A stretch of 32,021 bases of DNA from Microbacterium sp. SD291 (GCF_017355365.1 NZ_JADIJR010000035.1:1-32021), one strand, 5' to 3'. Shown: positions 1-9,106, counted from the first letter of the stretch. Made by a program: numbers and translations. The notes: generated from the letters alone by a model not told the origin.

Positions 1-1
1 C

Positions 2-751
2 GGAGAGTTGGTCGGCGACCGAGCCGATATCGCCTCTTCCGAGCAAGGACGCAGCTTTCAGGCGTTCTACGACTTCCTCCTCTCCGAGCAGCGTCAGGAC
101 GAGCTCTCCACGCTTCTCGCCGCGGTGAGCGAGATGACGGCGGTCGAGGCGGATCGCCGCATGCGCCTGCTCCACCACGACTGGGCTGGGGCCGCGGAGC
201 GGACCCAGGCGACGGTGCGGATGCTGTCGGAACAGCTGCGCCGATTCCTCGATGATCGGGTGTGGTTCGAGAACCGCCGCGTGCTCGACCTCGCCCGCGC
301 CATCGAGGCCGCCGCGATCGCCGTCCGCAACGATCCGCCCGATCAGGGACTCGAGCTCGATGAGCCCGGCATCCCGATTGCGATGCCGTTCGAGCGACCG
401 CTGCATCAGGTGCGAGCGGACACCGCGGTGAGCAGTCTGCTCGGCCCGGCCGATGACGGGCCGCTCGACCTGGAGGCGCTTCTGCGACAACGGCACGTCG
501 ACGTCGAGCGCCTCGCGGAGAACATCCGTGCCGTCGTCCCCCCGCGCAGCGCGGCCGAGCTCAGCGAGATCCTTTCGCTCTACCCGGTCGCCGACGGTGC
601 GGCGGAGGTGATCGCCTATCTCGGACTGGACTCCCACGACGATCTGGAGCTGGAGATCGATGCCGAACGGTCGATGTCGGTGGTCTATGAGGGACTCGAT
701 GGCGTGGATCGTCGCATGACGATCCCGCATGTGACGATCAAGCGCTCGTGA
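2..751 (+). CDS. jetA: Wadjet protein JetA (DUF3375), 3' part only
   Basis: About 249 C-terminal residues are present. The frame is open to the left edge, so the true start lies outside the window; the family is usually near 480 residues, so roughly half is missing. JetA is the kleisin-associated winged-helix (MukF/MksF-like) subunit of the Wadjet SMC complex, which recognises and cleaves circular plasmid DNA. What is visible is an alpha-helical, Arg/Glu-rich protein with a C-terminal beta-rich end. The assignment rests mainly on its place: it is directly followed by jetB (16 bp gap), jetC and jetD in the canonical order. The truncation is a window effect, not evidence of decay. Confidence 0.9.
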   Translation, partial: GELVGDRADIASSEQGRSFQAFYDFLLSEQRQDELSTLLAAVSEMTAVEADRRMRLLHHDWAGAAERTQATVRMLSEQLRRFLDDRVWFENRRVLDLARAIEAAAIAVRNDPPDQGLELDEPGIPIAMPFERPLHQVRADTAVSSLLGPADDGPLDLEALLRQRHVDVERLAENIRAVVPPRSAAELSEILSLYPVADGAAEVIAYLGLDSHDDLELEIDAERSMSVVYEGLDGVDRRMTIPHVTIKRS

Positions 752-767
752 GAGCCAGGGAAGCCGA

Positions 768-1361
768 ATGATGAGAACGCCGGAAGAACATGCCACGGCA
801 TCCGCAGTGATCGCATTGATGCGCGGTGTGGTGTACCGCGAGCGTGACGAGACCGTCTGGGCTGCGCTCGAACGCCACGGTGCGGCGGTGCGTGAGCACT
901 TCGGCGACATCGCCGTCGACGTCGTGATCGACGACGTCGAGGGTTTCGCCTATCTGCGGGCGCAGGAGGATGCCGAGGGCGAGGAGCCACTGCCGAGGCT
1001 GATCCGTCGCCGCGCCCTCACGTACCAGGCCAGTCTGCTCGCGGTGCTGCTGCGCCGGCGTCTCGCCGAGTTCGAGGCGACGGGCGGCGAGGGTCGCCTC
1101 GTGCTGGCACAGGAGCAGATCGCCGACCTGCTCAGCGTCTTCTCCGCCGAGTCGACGAACGAGGCGCGCTCGCAGGACCGCGTCGGAAGCGCGATCCGTC
1201 AACTCAAAGACCTCGGCTTCGTGCAGGAGCTGCGCGGGCAGGCGGACGCCTGGGAGGTGAAGCGCGTGCTCAAGGCTTATGTCGACGCGCAGACGCTGGG
1301 AGATTTCGAGGCACGTCTCACGGAGTACGCCCGCGACCTCACCGGGAAGGATGCCGAATGA
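768..1361 (+). CDS. jetB: Wadjet protein JetB (DUF4194)
   Basis: This 197-residue protein matches the DUF4194 family, the MukE/MksE-like partner of the SMC complex that binds JetA and DNA. The middle part (about residues 85-160) is helical with a winged-helix look, and the segment with Gly-Ser-Ala-Ile-Arg-Gln-Leu-Lys-Asp-Leu-Gly-Phe near residue 145 is typical of the family. Two ATG codons stand in tandem at 768 and 771; a GCCAGGGA ribosome-binding region at about 753-760 supports 768. The stop overlaps the jetC start by four bases (ATGA), which indicates translational coupling and fixed stoichiometry within one operon. Confidence 0.93.
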   Translation: MMRTPEEHATASAVIALMRGVVYRERDETVWAALERHGAAVREHFGDIAVDVVIDDVEGFAYLRAQEDAEGEEPLPRLIRRRALTYQASLLAVLLRRRLAEFEATGGEGRLVLAQEQIADLLSVFSAESTNEARSQDRVGSAIRQLKDLGFVQELRGQADAWEVKRVLKAYVDAQTLGDFEARLTEYARDLTGKDAE

Positions 1362-4300
1362 GCGATGCGCTCTTCTCCGCACTCGAAGTCGATGCCGGCG
1401 GCGATGCGCAGCCCGGCTACCGCCTGCACCGAGTCGAGGTCTTCAACTGGGGCACCTTCGACCGGCAGGTGTGGGATCTCGAGCTCGACGGCCGCACGGC
1501 TCTGCTGACCGGCGACATCGGCTCCGGCAAATCGACCCTCGTCGATGCGATCAGCACGCTCCTGCTGCCTGCACACCGCATCGCCTACAACAAGGCGGCC
1601 GGCGCCGACGCGAAGGAGCGCAACCTCCGCAGTTACGTCGAAGGGCACTACAAGTCCGAGCGCAACGAGCAGACCGGAGCCTCGCGTCCGGTCGGGCTGC
1701 GCGACCACACCACCTTCTCGGTGATCCTCGGCTCCTTCCGCAATCAGGCCTATGACGAGACCGTGACGCTTGCCCAGGTGTTCCACCAGAAAGACCGCGC
1801 GGGCCAGCCTGACCGGTTCTTCGTCACGGCCCCTCGCGACCTCGCCGTCGATCCGGACTTCACCGACTTCGGCTCCGAGCTGACAGCGCTGCGCAAACGT
1901 CTGCGGCAGCAGGGCGCCGAGATCGACAACACCTTCCCCGACTACGCCCGTCGGATGCGCCGGCTCCTCGGCATCCGATCCGAGCAGGCGATGGACCTGT
2001 TCCACCAGACCGTCTCGATGAAGTCGGTCGGCAACCTCACCGACTTCGTCCGCAATCACATGCTCGAGGAGGAGGATGCCGCCGAGCGGGTGCGTGCGAT
2101 CATCGAGCACTTCGAGAACCTCACCCGCGCACACGAATCCGTTCAGCGCGCGACCGCGCAGCTGGCGGTTCTCGATCCGCTCGTCGAGGCCGGAGACAGG
2201 TATGACGCCGCCATCGGCCGAAGGGACGAGCTGGCAGCCTCGCGCGCGGCGGTCGACCCGTACGTCGCTGAGGCGATGCTCGTGGCGCTGCACGAGGAGA
2301 GCGGGCGCGTCGACCGGAAGAGGTCGGCGGCGACCTTGGAGCAGGAACGGCTGCGCGCGGCACGTCAGTCGCTGGGTCCCGAGCGCGACCGGCTGATCGC
2401 CGAGCGGGCCGGAGCGGGGGGAGACCGGCTCGTCGAGATCGATCGCGACCTGATCCGGCTCGACGCCGAACTCGAGCGTCGCACCGAGGTGCGCGTGCGG
2501 TACCTCTCCAGGCTGGAGGACGCGGGACTCGATCGCGCAGAGGATGCCGCCCAGTTCGACGCACGCCGCGCGGATGCTGCCGGCGCGCGTCGGGAGGCGG
2601 ATGCCGCACGGGCAGAGATCGCAGCGCAGCAGGAGCCGCTCGGGCGCCGACGATTCGAGCTCGAGGCCGCTCTTGCACGCACGACCGAGCAGATCGGAGA
2701 ACTGCAGAAGCGGCGCAGCAATCTCGACGGCAAGCTTCTCACCGTGCGGGATCGGCTGTGCGCCGACCTCGGACTCGATGAGACGCAGGTGCCGTTCGCC
2801 GGGGAGCTCATCGACGTCGCCGCGCATCACGAGGCGTGGCGTGGCGCTGCAGAGCGCGTGCTCGGCGGATTCGCCACGATCATGCTCGTCGCCCAGGCCG
2901 ACTACCCCGCGGTGTCACGCTGGGTGAACGACACCCATCTCGGCGCCCGGCTGCGCTACCTGCGGGTGCCCGAGCGCCAGGTGCGCGCGGTGCCTTCGCG
3001 CGCCGACAGCGCGCTGCGACTGCGTGACATCCTCGAGATCGAACCGGGAAGCTTCGCCGCCTTCCTCACGCTCGAACTGCAGCGCCGTGGCGAGCACCTG
3101 CTTGTGGAATCGACCGCGCAGCTGCGCGATGTCGACCGCGCCGTCACTCGCTCGGGACTCGTGCGAGACGGCGACCGCCACGAGAAGGATGACCGCTACC
3201 GCATCGACGACCCGCGCAACTGGGTGCTCGGGCGCACGAGCGAACGCAAGCTCGCGGCGCTGCGTGCAGAAGCCGACGACTATGACCGCGAAGCCGGGTC
3301 GGTTCTCGAATCGCTGGCGGCGCTCCAGCGGCAGGAGAATGCCCAGCAGTCGCGACTGCGGGCGCTCGATGCGCTCGACGATGTTACGCGCTGGAGTGAC
3401 GTCGACACCGCAACGACCCAGGCCGAGATCACGGGGCTGCACGATGAGCGCTCGCGGCTGGTCGCCGGGTCGAGCAAGCTCGAGCAGATCGAAGCGTCGC
3501 TCCGACGCGTCGACGAGCAGACCGCGCAGCTCGATGCGGATCTCGAGTCCGGCGCGCGCGCACTCGGCGACCTCGACGGGGAGGCTGCGAGGCTCCTCGA
3601 ACGCACTCAGCGGGAGCAGCGCCTTCTCGACGACCGCACTGCGGCCGAGCTGGATGCCGCGCGCGAACACTACCCGTCTCTGGATTCCCTCCTTGCAGAC
3701 AAGCGATCGCGCCGCACCCTGGATGGCCTCGAGACGCTGCGCAAGCGGTTGACCGACGAGATCGCGCGCCTCAGCGACGCGGTGCAGCGCGAGATCAATG
3801 GGCACATCACGAGCGTGCAGGCGAAGATGCACGAGATGCTCAAGAACTGGCCTGAGCTGCGCGCCGAGCACGACGCCGATGTCGGCGCGCTGGGTGCATA
3901 CCGTGAGCTGCACCGGCGAGTGCAGGCCGACGACCTGCCTCGGTTCGAATCCGAGTTCCGCCACCAGCTGAACACCAACGCGGTCACCGAGCTCGCGGGG
4001 TTCCACAACTGGCTGCGACGGCAGGCCGACGAGATCCACGCCCGCGTCGATCGCATCAACGAAGCGCTCGGGGCCATCGACTACCGCCCCGGGCGCGTGA
4101 TCCGCATCATCGCGGATCCCACAGTGAACCAGGAGATCAAGGACTTCCGTGCCGACCTCCGTGCCGCGACCAGCGATCTCGTCGACCCTGAAGCGGGCGA
4201 CGCCGAGCGTCGGTTCGCGCAGGTGCGTGCCATCATCGAGCGGTTCCGCGGCAGGGAGGCGCACACCGATCGCGACCGCGCCTGGACGCGATTCGTGACA

Positions 4301-4729
4301 GACGTCCGCAACTGGTACCTCTTCGCCGCCTCCGAACAGGACCGCGAGACCGGCGAGGAGTTCGAGCACTACACCGACTCGGACGGCAAGTCAGGCGGGC
4401 AGAAGGAGAAGCTCGCCTACACGATCCTCGCGGCGTCCCTCGCCTACCAGTTCGGACTCGAATGGGGCGTGCAGAAGGCGCGCGATTTCCGCTTCGCCGT
4501 CATCGACGAGGCATTCGGTCGCGGCTCCGACGAATCGACACGCTACGCGCTTGAGCTGTTCGGCAGACTCGGCCTGCAGCTCCTGATCGTCACGCCGCTG
4601 CAGAAGGTGCACGTCATCGAGCCGTTCATCAACTCGATCGGGTTCGTCGACAATCCGACAGGTGCGCGGTCACGCGTGCACACGCTCACGATCGAGGAGT
4701 ACCACGAGCGTCGCCGGAGCGCGCCGTGA
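1358..4729 (+). CDS. jetC: Wadjet protein JetC, SMC/MukB-like ATPase
   Basis: This 1123-residue SMC-type ATPase is the motor of the Wadjet complex and is thought to extrude DNA loops to sense small circular DNA. The Walker A motif GDIGSGKS is at residues 52-59, inside an N-terminal head. It is followed by long Arg/Glu/Ala-rich coiled-coil arms (about 240-480 and 640-850) separated by a hinge-like region near 500-600. The ABC signature SGGQKEK begins at residue 1012, and Walker B (VIDEAFGRG) with its catalytic Asp-Glu lies near 1050. All ATPase motifs are intact. It overlaps jetB by ATGA and jetD by GTGA, so all three junctions after jetA are tight. Confidence 0.95.
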   Translation: MSDALFSALEVDAGGDAQPGYRLHRVEVFNWGTFDRQVWDLELDGRTALLTGDIGSGKSTLVDAISTLLLPAHRIAYNKAAGADAKERNLRSYVEGHYKSERNEQTGASRPVGLRDHTTFSVILGSFRNQAYDETVTLAQVFHQKDRAGQPDRFFVTAPRDLAVDPDFTDFGSELTALRKRLRQQGAEIDNTFPDYARRMRRLLGIRSEQAMDLFHQTVSMKSVGNLTDFVRNHMLEEEDAAERVRAIIEHFENLTRAHESVQRATAQLAVLDPLVEAGDRYDAAIGRRDELAASRAAVDPYVAEAMLVALHEESGRVDRKRSAATLEQERLRAARQSLGPERDRLIAERAGAGGDRLVEIDRDLIRLDAELERRTEVRVRYLSRLEDAGLDRAEDAAQFDARRADAAGARREADAARAEIAAQQEPLGRRRFELEAALARTTEQIGELQKRRSNLDGKLLTVRDRLCADLGLDETQVPFAGELIDVAAHHEAWRGAAERVLGGFATIMLVAQADYPAVSRWVNDTHLGARLRYLRVPERQVRAVPSRADSALRLRDILEIEPGSFAAFLTLELQRRGEHLLVESTAQLRDVDRAVTRSGLVRDGDRHEKDDRYRIDDPRNWVLGRTSERKLAALRAEADDYDREAGSVLESLAALQRQENAQQSRLRALDALDDVTRWSDVDTATTQAEITGLHDERSRLVAGSSKLEQIEASLRRVDEQTAQLDADLESGARALGDLDGEAARLLERTQREQRLLDDRTAAELDAAREHYPSLDSLLADKRSRRTLDGLETLRKRLTDEIARLSDAVQREINGHITSVQAKMHEMLKNWPELRAEHDADVGALGAYRELHRRVQADDLPRFESEFRHQLNTNAVTELAGFHNWLRRQADEIHARVDRINEALGAIDYRPGRVIRIIADPTVNQEIKDFRADLRAATSDLVDPEAGDAERRFAQVRAIIERFRGREAHTDRDRAWTRFVTDVRNWYLFAASEQDRETGEEFEHYTDSDGKSGGQKEKLAYTILAASLAYQFGLEWGVQKARDFRFAVIDEAFGRGSDESTRYALELFGRLGLQLLIVTPLQKVHVIEPFINSIGFVDNPTGARSRVHTLTIEEYHERRRSAP

Positions 4730-5883
4730 CCGGAGCTCTCCGGTGGACGACACCCGCCGACATCGCTGAGCGTGTGCGGCGACGGTGGGTGGACGGTTCT
4801 CTGCTGCGCGCCGCGGTCGGCGGCGAGTTCGTGCCGATCGAGGTGCCGCTGAAGGGGCCGACGGCATCCGATCTGGGGGATCACGTGGATCAGGCGCGCC
4901 GGTGGTCGGCCGACCTGATCCGATCGTCCCGCGACGGCGCACACTTCTCGATCGCGTTCGGCGAGATAGGAGGTCGGCACATCGGCAGGACGAGGGTGCC
5001 GGTACGTGCCGTACTCAACGAGCCGCAGCAGGCGTGGGCGCTCCTCGGAGTGCACCAGGAGGTCGCGCGCTTCGCCGAGCAGTTCACGCAGAGCCCGGAG
5101 CAGGGGAGGGAATGGATGCTCCGGCATCCGCACCAGGCGCTCGCGGCAGGTGCGGACTGGGCGGGCATCCTGGCGGCGTTCGACTGGATCAGCAGCGAAC
5201 GCGGCAGAGGCCGGTTCTTGAGGGAGGTCACCGCGGGAGGAGTCGACACCAAGCTCATCGAGAGGCACCGCGGGGTACTCGCCGGCTTCTTCGGAGTGCC
5301 CGCCGGTGCCGACGCGTTCGCGACCACGCTCGGCTTCGCGGTACGACCGGCGACCGTCCGCATGCGCTTTGATCCCGAGGTGTTCGGGTTTCCCGAGGGC
5401 TTCACCGAGGCGGTCTTCCGCCTCGACGAGCTCGATCGGGTGCAGGCTTCGGTCGACCGTGCGCTGATCATCGAGAACGAGGCGACGTATCTGGCCGCGC
5501 CCGTTCCCGAGAACGGCGTCGTGCTGTGGGGGAAAGGGTATGACGCCTCGAATCCTGCGTCGCTGCGGTGGCTCAAGGACGTTCCGGTGACGTATTGGGG
5601 CGACATCGACACGCACGGCTTCGCGATCCTGAATCGAGTGCGCTCACGCCTGCCGCAGGCCCGCTCGGTGCTGATGGATCTCGACACGCTCCTCACGCAC
5701 CGCGCACGTTGGGGCGCCGAGGCCAAGCCGACGAATGTGGCGCTCGGCCACCTCGAGGCCGCTGATGCCGACGTCTACGCGGTGTTGGTCACCGATCGGC
5801 ACGGTCAGCGTGTGCGTCTGGAGCAGGAGCGGGTCGACTGGGCGTGGGCGATCGAGCGCCTGGCCCGGGCACATACCAGCTGA
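4726..5883 (+). CDS. jetD: Wadjet protein JetD, Toprim nuclease (DUF3322/DUF2220)
   Basis: This 385-residue protein has an N-terminal DUF3322-type arm and a C-terminal DUF2220 Toprim domain. It is the topoisomerase-VI-like nuclease subunit that cuts the captured plasmid. The Toprim metal-binding residues are visible: Glu250 in the strand-turn IIENE, and Asp293 and Asp295 in the WGDIDTHG motif. The start is GTG overlapping the jetC stop (GTGA), which fixes the reading frame and suggests coupled translation. No disruption is seen, so the nuclease looks active. The operon ends here: 115 bp follow without an obvious gene or strong terminator. Confidence 0.94.
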   Translation: MTGALRWTTPADIAERVRRRWVDGSLLRAAVGGEFVPIEVPLKGPTASDLGDHVDQARRWSADLIRSSRDGAHFSIAFGEIGGRHIGRTRVPVRAVLNEPQQAWALLGVHQEVARFAEQFTQSPEQGREWMLRHPHQALAAGADWAGILAAFDWISSERGRGRFLREVTAGGVDTKLIERHRGVLAGFFGVPAGADAFATTLGFAVRPATVRMRFDPEVFGFPEGFTEAVFRLDELDRVQASVDRALIIENEATYLAAPVPENGVVLWGKGYDASNPASLRWLKDVPVTYWGDIDTHGFAILNRVRSRLPQARSVLMDLDTLLTHRARWGAEAKPTNVALGHLEAADADVYAVLVTDRHGQRVRLEQERVDWAWAIERLARAHTS

Positions 5884-5998
5884 GAGCAGTCTGAACAGGC
5901 TAAGTGACTCTTCGCGCACATTCTGACAACACACAGCTCATCTGTGACGCGCGTTCTGCTCGCTGATTTGGAGCGGATGCCGCCACGGGCGGATACTC

Positions 5999-6772
5999 AT
6001 GGCATCCGATCTGCCCCTCTCCGATCCGGAATCCGCCATGAATCCTGCCTCTGCTCTCGCGCCCGACGCGACCATCGCCGTCCTCGGCGCCGGCCGCCTC
6101 GGCACCGGTCGCCTCGGCACCGTGCTCGCCCGCGCGCTGCGCGCCGCCGAGTTCGACGTGCGCGGACCACTCGGGCGCGACGACGAGATCCCCGACAGCG
6201 ACATCGCCTTGCTCTGCGTGCCCGATGCCGCGATCGCCGACGCGGCGACCCGAGCACGCCCGCACGCACGGCTGATCGGCCACGTATCCGGCGCCACCGG
6301 ACTCGAGGGCGTCGACTTCAGCATCCATCCCTTGCAGACGTTCTCCGGTAAGGAAGAGCCCGAGGTCTTCCACGGAATCGGCGCCGCGATCGCCGGCCGC
6401 ACCCCCGACGTCCGCGACACCGCGCGCGACCTCGCCCGCACCCTCGGCGCCCGCCCGTTCGAGGTCGACGACGCCCACCGCGCGACCTATCACGCGGCAG
6501 CATCCTTCGCCTCGAACTTCGTGCTCACCGTGCTCGACGCCGCCGAGCAGCTCGCCACCACCGCCGGCATCGACAACCCCCGCGAGCTCCTCGCCCCGCT
6601 CGCCCGCCAGACCGTCGAGAACTGGATGAACGACGGCGCGAAGAACGCCCTCACCGGACCCATCGCCCGCGGCGACGAAGCCACCGTCGCCCGCCAGCGC
6701 GCGGCCGCACCCGACAAAGACCTCTTCGACGCCCTCGCCGCCGCGACCCGAGCACTGAAGGACCGCGCATGA
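5999..6772 (+). CDS. Rossmann-like / DUF2520 oxidoreductase upstream of panC
   Basis: This 257-residue protein has an N-terminal NAD(P)-binding Rossmann fold (residues about 24-125) and a C-terminal helical DUF2520 domain that starts near the SIHPLQTF motif. It overlaps panC by ATGA, so it is the first gene of a panC-panD-panB operon. No panE (ketopantoate reductase) is in the window, and this protein is a plausible candidate for that NADPH-dependent step; this is an inference from context and fold. The nucleotide-binding loop contains an in-frame duplication: GRLGT occurs twice in a row at residues 32-41. A second ATG at 6038 could be the real start, since neither ATG has a good ribosome-binding site. 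Confidence 0.85.
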   Translation: MASDLPLSDPESAMNPASALAPDATIAVLGAGRLGTGRLGTVLARALRAAEFDVRGPLGRDDEIPDSDIALLCVPDAAIADAATRARPHARLIGHVSGATGLEGVDFSIHPLQTFSGKEEPEVFHGIGAAIAGRTPDVRDTARDLARTLGARPFEVDDAHRATYHAAASFASNFVLTVLDAAEQLATTAGIDNPRELLAPLARQTVENWMNDGAKNALTGPIARGDEATVARQRAAAPDKDLFDALAAATRALKDRA

Positions 6773-7620
6773 GAATCCTCCGCACGATCGCCGAGGTGCG
6801 CGCGGCCATCACGCAGGAAAGAGGGGCAGGCAAGACCGTCGGCCTCGTCCCCACCATGGGCGCCTTCCACGAGGGGCACCTCTCCCTCATGCGGCAGGCC
6901 CGCACGCACAACGACCTCGTCGTCGTCTCGCTGTTCGTCAACCCGACCCAGTTCGCGCCGAACGAAGACCTCAGCAGCTACCCGCGCGACGAGGAGAGCG
7001 ACGCCAGGCAGGCGGTGCAGGAGGGCGTCGACATCCTCTTCGCCCCCGCGGCATCCGAGATCTACCCCGACGGCTTCGCCACCAGCATTCACGTGTCCGG
7101 CCTCACCGACGTGCTCGACGGCGCCAGCCGCGGCGCCCACCACTTCGACGGCGTCGCCACCGTCGTCACGAAGCTGTTCGGCATCGTCCGCCCCGATGTC
7201 GCCTACTTCGGCCAGAAGGACGCACAGCAGGTGCTCGTCGTGCGCCGCGTCGTGCGCGACCTTGACCTCGACGTCCGCATCGAGGCCTGCCCGATCGTAC
7301 GCGAACCCGACGGACTCGCGATGAGCTCGCGCAACGTCTACCTCGACGCCGCCGCCCGCGAACAGGCCGCCGCCCTCAACCGCGCCCTCGACGCCGCCCA
7401 GGCGCTGCATGAGAGCGGAGAGCGCGCTGCCGACCGCATCGTGCGCGCGGCGCGAGAGGTCCTCGACGACGCCGGCATCGCCCCCGAATACCTCGAACTC
7501 CGCGACGCCGAGACCCTCGAACGCGTCACGACCGGCGACCGTGACACGCTCCTCGCCGTCGCCGCCCGCGTCGGGGCCGCCCGCCTGATCGACAATCACG
7601 TACTGAAAGGCGCCCGCTGA
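6769..7620 (+). CDS. panC: Pantothenate synthetase PanC
   Basis: PanC condenses pantoate with beta-alanine using ATP, the last step of cytosolic pantothenate (vitamin B5) synthesis. At 283 residues it has the normal family length. The nucleotidyl-transferase HIGH-like motif is in [13 protein letters not shown] (residues about 26-38). The FGQKDAQQ segment near residue 143 and MSSRN near residue 184 (the KMSKS-equivalent region) are conserved. It overlaps the DUF2520 gene by ATGA, and its stop overlaps the panD start (TGATG). It should therefore be co-translated with panD, which supplies its beta-alanine. Confidence 0.97.
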   Translation: MRILRTIAEVRAAITQERGAGKTVGLVPTMGAFHEGHLSLMRQARTHNDLVVVSLFVNPTQFAPNEDLSSYPRDEESDARQAVQEGVDILFAPAASEIYPDGFATSIHVSGLTDVLDGASRGAHHFDGVATVVTKLFGIVRPDVAYFGQKDAQQVLVVRRVVRDLDLDVRIEACPIVREPDGLAMSSRNVYLDAAAREQAAALNRALDAAQALHESGERAADRIVRAAREVLDDAGIAPEYLELRDAETLERVTTGDRDTLLAVAARVGAARLIDNHVLKGAR

Positions 7621-8003
7621 TGCGACGCACCATGCTGAAGTCGAAGATCCACCGCGCCACCATCACCGGCAGCGACCTCAACTACGTCGGATCGATCACG
7701 ATCGACCCCGACCTGCTCGAGGCCGCCGACATCCTCCCGCACGAGCAGGTGCACGTCGTCGACGTCGACAACGGCGCCCGCTTCGTCACGTACACGCTGC
7801 TCGGCGAACGCGGATCCGGCGTCATCCAGGTCAACGGCGCCGCCGCCCGCCTCGTGCACACCGGCGACACGATCATCGTCATCTCCTACGCCGAATACTC
7901 GCGCAAGGACCTCGCCGACTACGAGCCCGTCGTCGTGCACGTCGACCGCGCGAACGCGATCATCCAGGTCGATGCGGCCGTCGGTGAGCTGGTGACGGCA
8001 TGA
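7620..8003 (+). CDS. panD: Aspartate 1-decarboxylase PanD
   Basis: PanD makes beta-alanine from L-aspartate. The 127-residue proenzyme self-cleaves at Gly24-Ser25 (in YVGS), and Ser25 becomes the pyruvoyl cofactor. The basic N-terminal MLKSKIHRA segment, Lys9 and the downstream Tyr22 are as expected for the family. The residues around Asn-Gly-Ala-Ala (the NGAA motif near residue 73) are also conserved. The ATG overlaps the panC stop, and the gene's own stop overlaps the panB start (ATGA). Confidence 0.97.
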   Translation: MRRTMLKSKIHRATITGSDLNYVGSITIDPDLLEAADILPHEQVHVVDVDNGARFVTYTLLGERGSGVIQVNGAAARLVHTGDTIIVISYAEYSRKDLADYEPVVVHVDRANAIIQVDAAVGELVTA

Positions 8004-8869
8004 GCGCGCACGCCGCCCCGACTCGGCGCCTCACGCTCGGCGACCTCGCCGCCAAGAAGGCTGTCCGCGAGCCGATCGTCATGGTCACCGCCTACGACCA
8101 CCCGAGCGCGCAGATCGTCGAGGCCGCCGGCGTCGACATGGTGCTGGTCGGCGACTCCGCCGCGATGACCGTGCTCGGCTACGACAGCACCGTGCCGGTG
8201 ACCGTCGACGAGATGCTCATGCTCACCAAGGCCGTGCGGCGCGGACTCGATCGCCCGCTGCTCGTCGGCGACCTGCCGTTCGGGTCGTACGAGGCATCGG
8301 ATGCCGTCGCCATCGCGACCGCTCAGCGCTTCATCAAGGAGGCCGGCGTCGACCTCGTGAAGATCGAGCGCGGCGGCACGACCGTCGCCCGCGCCAAGGC
8401 ACTGGTGGACGCCGGCATCCCCGTGGTCGGACACGTCGGGCTCACCCCGCAGACCGCCACCGCCCTCGGCGGCTACCGCGCGCAGGGCCGCACGGCCGAG
8501 GCCGCGCTCGCCGTGATCGACGACGCCCTTGCCCTGCAGGCCGCCGGCTGCTCGCTGCTCGTCGTCGAAGCCGTGCCCTCGGAGGTCACCGCCGCGCTCA
8601 TGCCCCTGCTCGACATCCCCGTGATCGGGATCGGAGCAGGAGCGGATGCCGACGGCCAGGTGCTCGTGTTCCACGACCTGCTCGGCATCTACGACGGCCC
8701 GGCCGCGAAGTTCGTCAAGCGCTACGCCGATGTGCGGACGGTCTCCGTCGACGGGGTCGCCGCGTACGCCGACGAGGTGCGCGAGGGCGCGTACCCCGGG
8801 CCGGAGCACGGGTACGGGATGCCGGAGGCTGAGGCCGCGCGGCTGCAGGAGTTGCTCGCGGGGCGGTAG
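8000..8869 (+). CDS. panB: 3-methyl-2-oxobutanoate hydroxymethyltransferase PanB
   Basis: PanB transfers a hydroxymethyl group from methylene-tetrahydrofolate to alpha-ketoisovalerate, giving ketopantoate. The 289-residue sequence is a complete (beta/alpha)8 enzyme. [10 protein letters not shown] opens the barrel near residue 29, GDS (Asp52, Ser53) carries a metal ligand, and the VGHVGLTPQ segment and the catalytic Glu in VVEAVPSEV are present. It is the last gene of the pantothenate operon, coupled to panD by an ATGA overlap. The downstream 237 bp contain an 11-bp tandem repeat and a nested palindrome that may end transcription. Confidence 0.97.
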   Translation: MSAHAAPTRRLTLGDLAAKKAVREPIVMVTAYDHPSAQIVEAAGVDMVLVGDSAAMTVLGYDSTVPVTVDEMLMLTKAVRRGLDRPLLVGDLPFGSYEASDAVAIATAQRFIKEAGVDLVKIERGGTTVARAKALVDAGIPVVGHVGLTPQTATALGGYRAQGRTAEAALAVIDDALALQAAGCSLLVVEAVPSEVTAALMPLLDIPVIGIGAGADADGQVLVFHDLLGIYDGPAAKFVKRYADVRTVSVDGVAAYADEVREGAYPGPEHGYGMPEAEAARLQELLAGR

Positions 8870-8927
8870 GCCGCGGCATCCGCTCTGGTCCTGGGTTGGT
8901 CCGTGTTTGGTGCTGGTCTGATCCGGG

Positions 8928-8982
8928 CTGATCCCGACCTGATCCCGACCTGATCCCTGCCTGACCTCGCTCTGATCCGGGT
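8928..8982. repeat. 11-bp tandem repeat, five units
   Basis: Five consecutive 11-bp units follow the pattern CTGATCCcgac. The first two are identical, the third and fifth vary in the last bases, and the fourth reads CTGACCTCGCT. A sixth, 10-bp unit precedes them at 8918. The period is about one helical turn. It lies between panB and the nested palindrome, in non-coding DNA. Confidence 0.8.
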
Positions 8983-8988
8983 GGCCAG

Positions 8989-9055
8989 GTCGCAGATTCG
9001 CGCTCAGGTCGCAGGAATCCCGGGGATCCGTGCGACCTTGTCGTGAATCTGCGAC
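8989..9055. repeat. Nested inverted repeat, possible bidirectional terminator
   Basis: The outer arms 8989-9002 and 9042-9055 are 14 bp and complementary except for one position that could form a G-U pair in RNA. Inside is a second pair of arms, AGGTCGCA (9006-9013) and TGCGACCT (9031-9038). It sits between the converging panB and XRE genes, where a shared terminator or a mobile palindromic (REP-like) element is plausible. No poly-T tract follows. Confidence 0.65.
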
Positions 9056-9106
9056 ATAGCCGCCACACGCCGCGGCCGCGGCCGCACCCGCCCGCGACGG
9101 GAACAC

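Noticed and set aside
1277..2830. 517-codon open frame on the minus strand opposite jetC
   Set aside because: It is a shadow of the high-GC jetC gene. The protein lacks any family match and has no ribosome-binding site.
2915..4369. 484-codon minus-strand frame opposite jetC
   Set aside because: Same cause: third-position GC of jetC creates long stop-free antisense frames.
5884..5998. Terminator or promoter between jetD and the pan operon
   Set aside because: No convincing hairpin or -35/-10 pair could be identified.
8928..8982. CRISPR-like array
   Set aside because: Units are 11 bp and directly adjacent with no spacers, so it is a simple tandem repeat.
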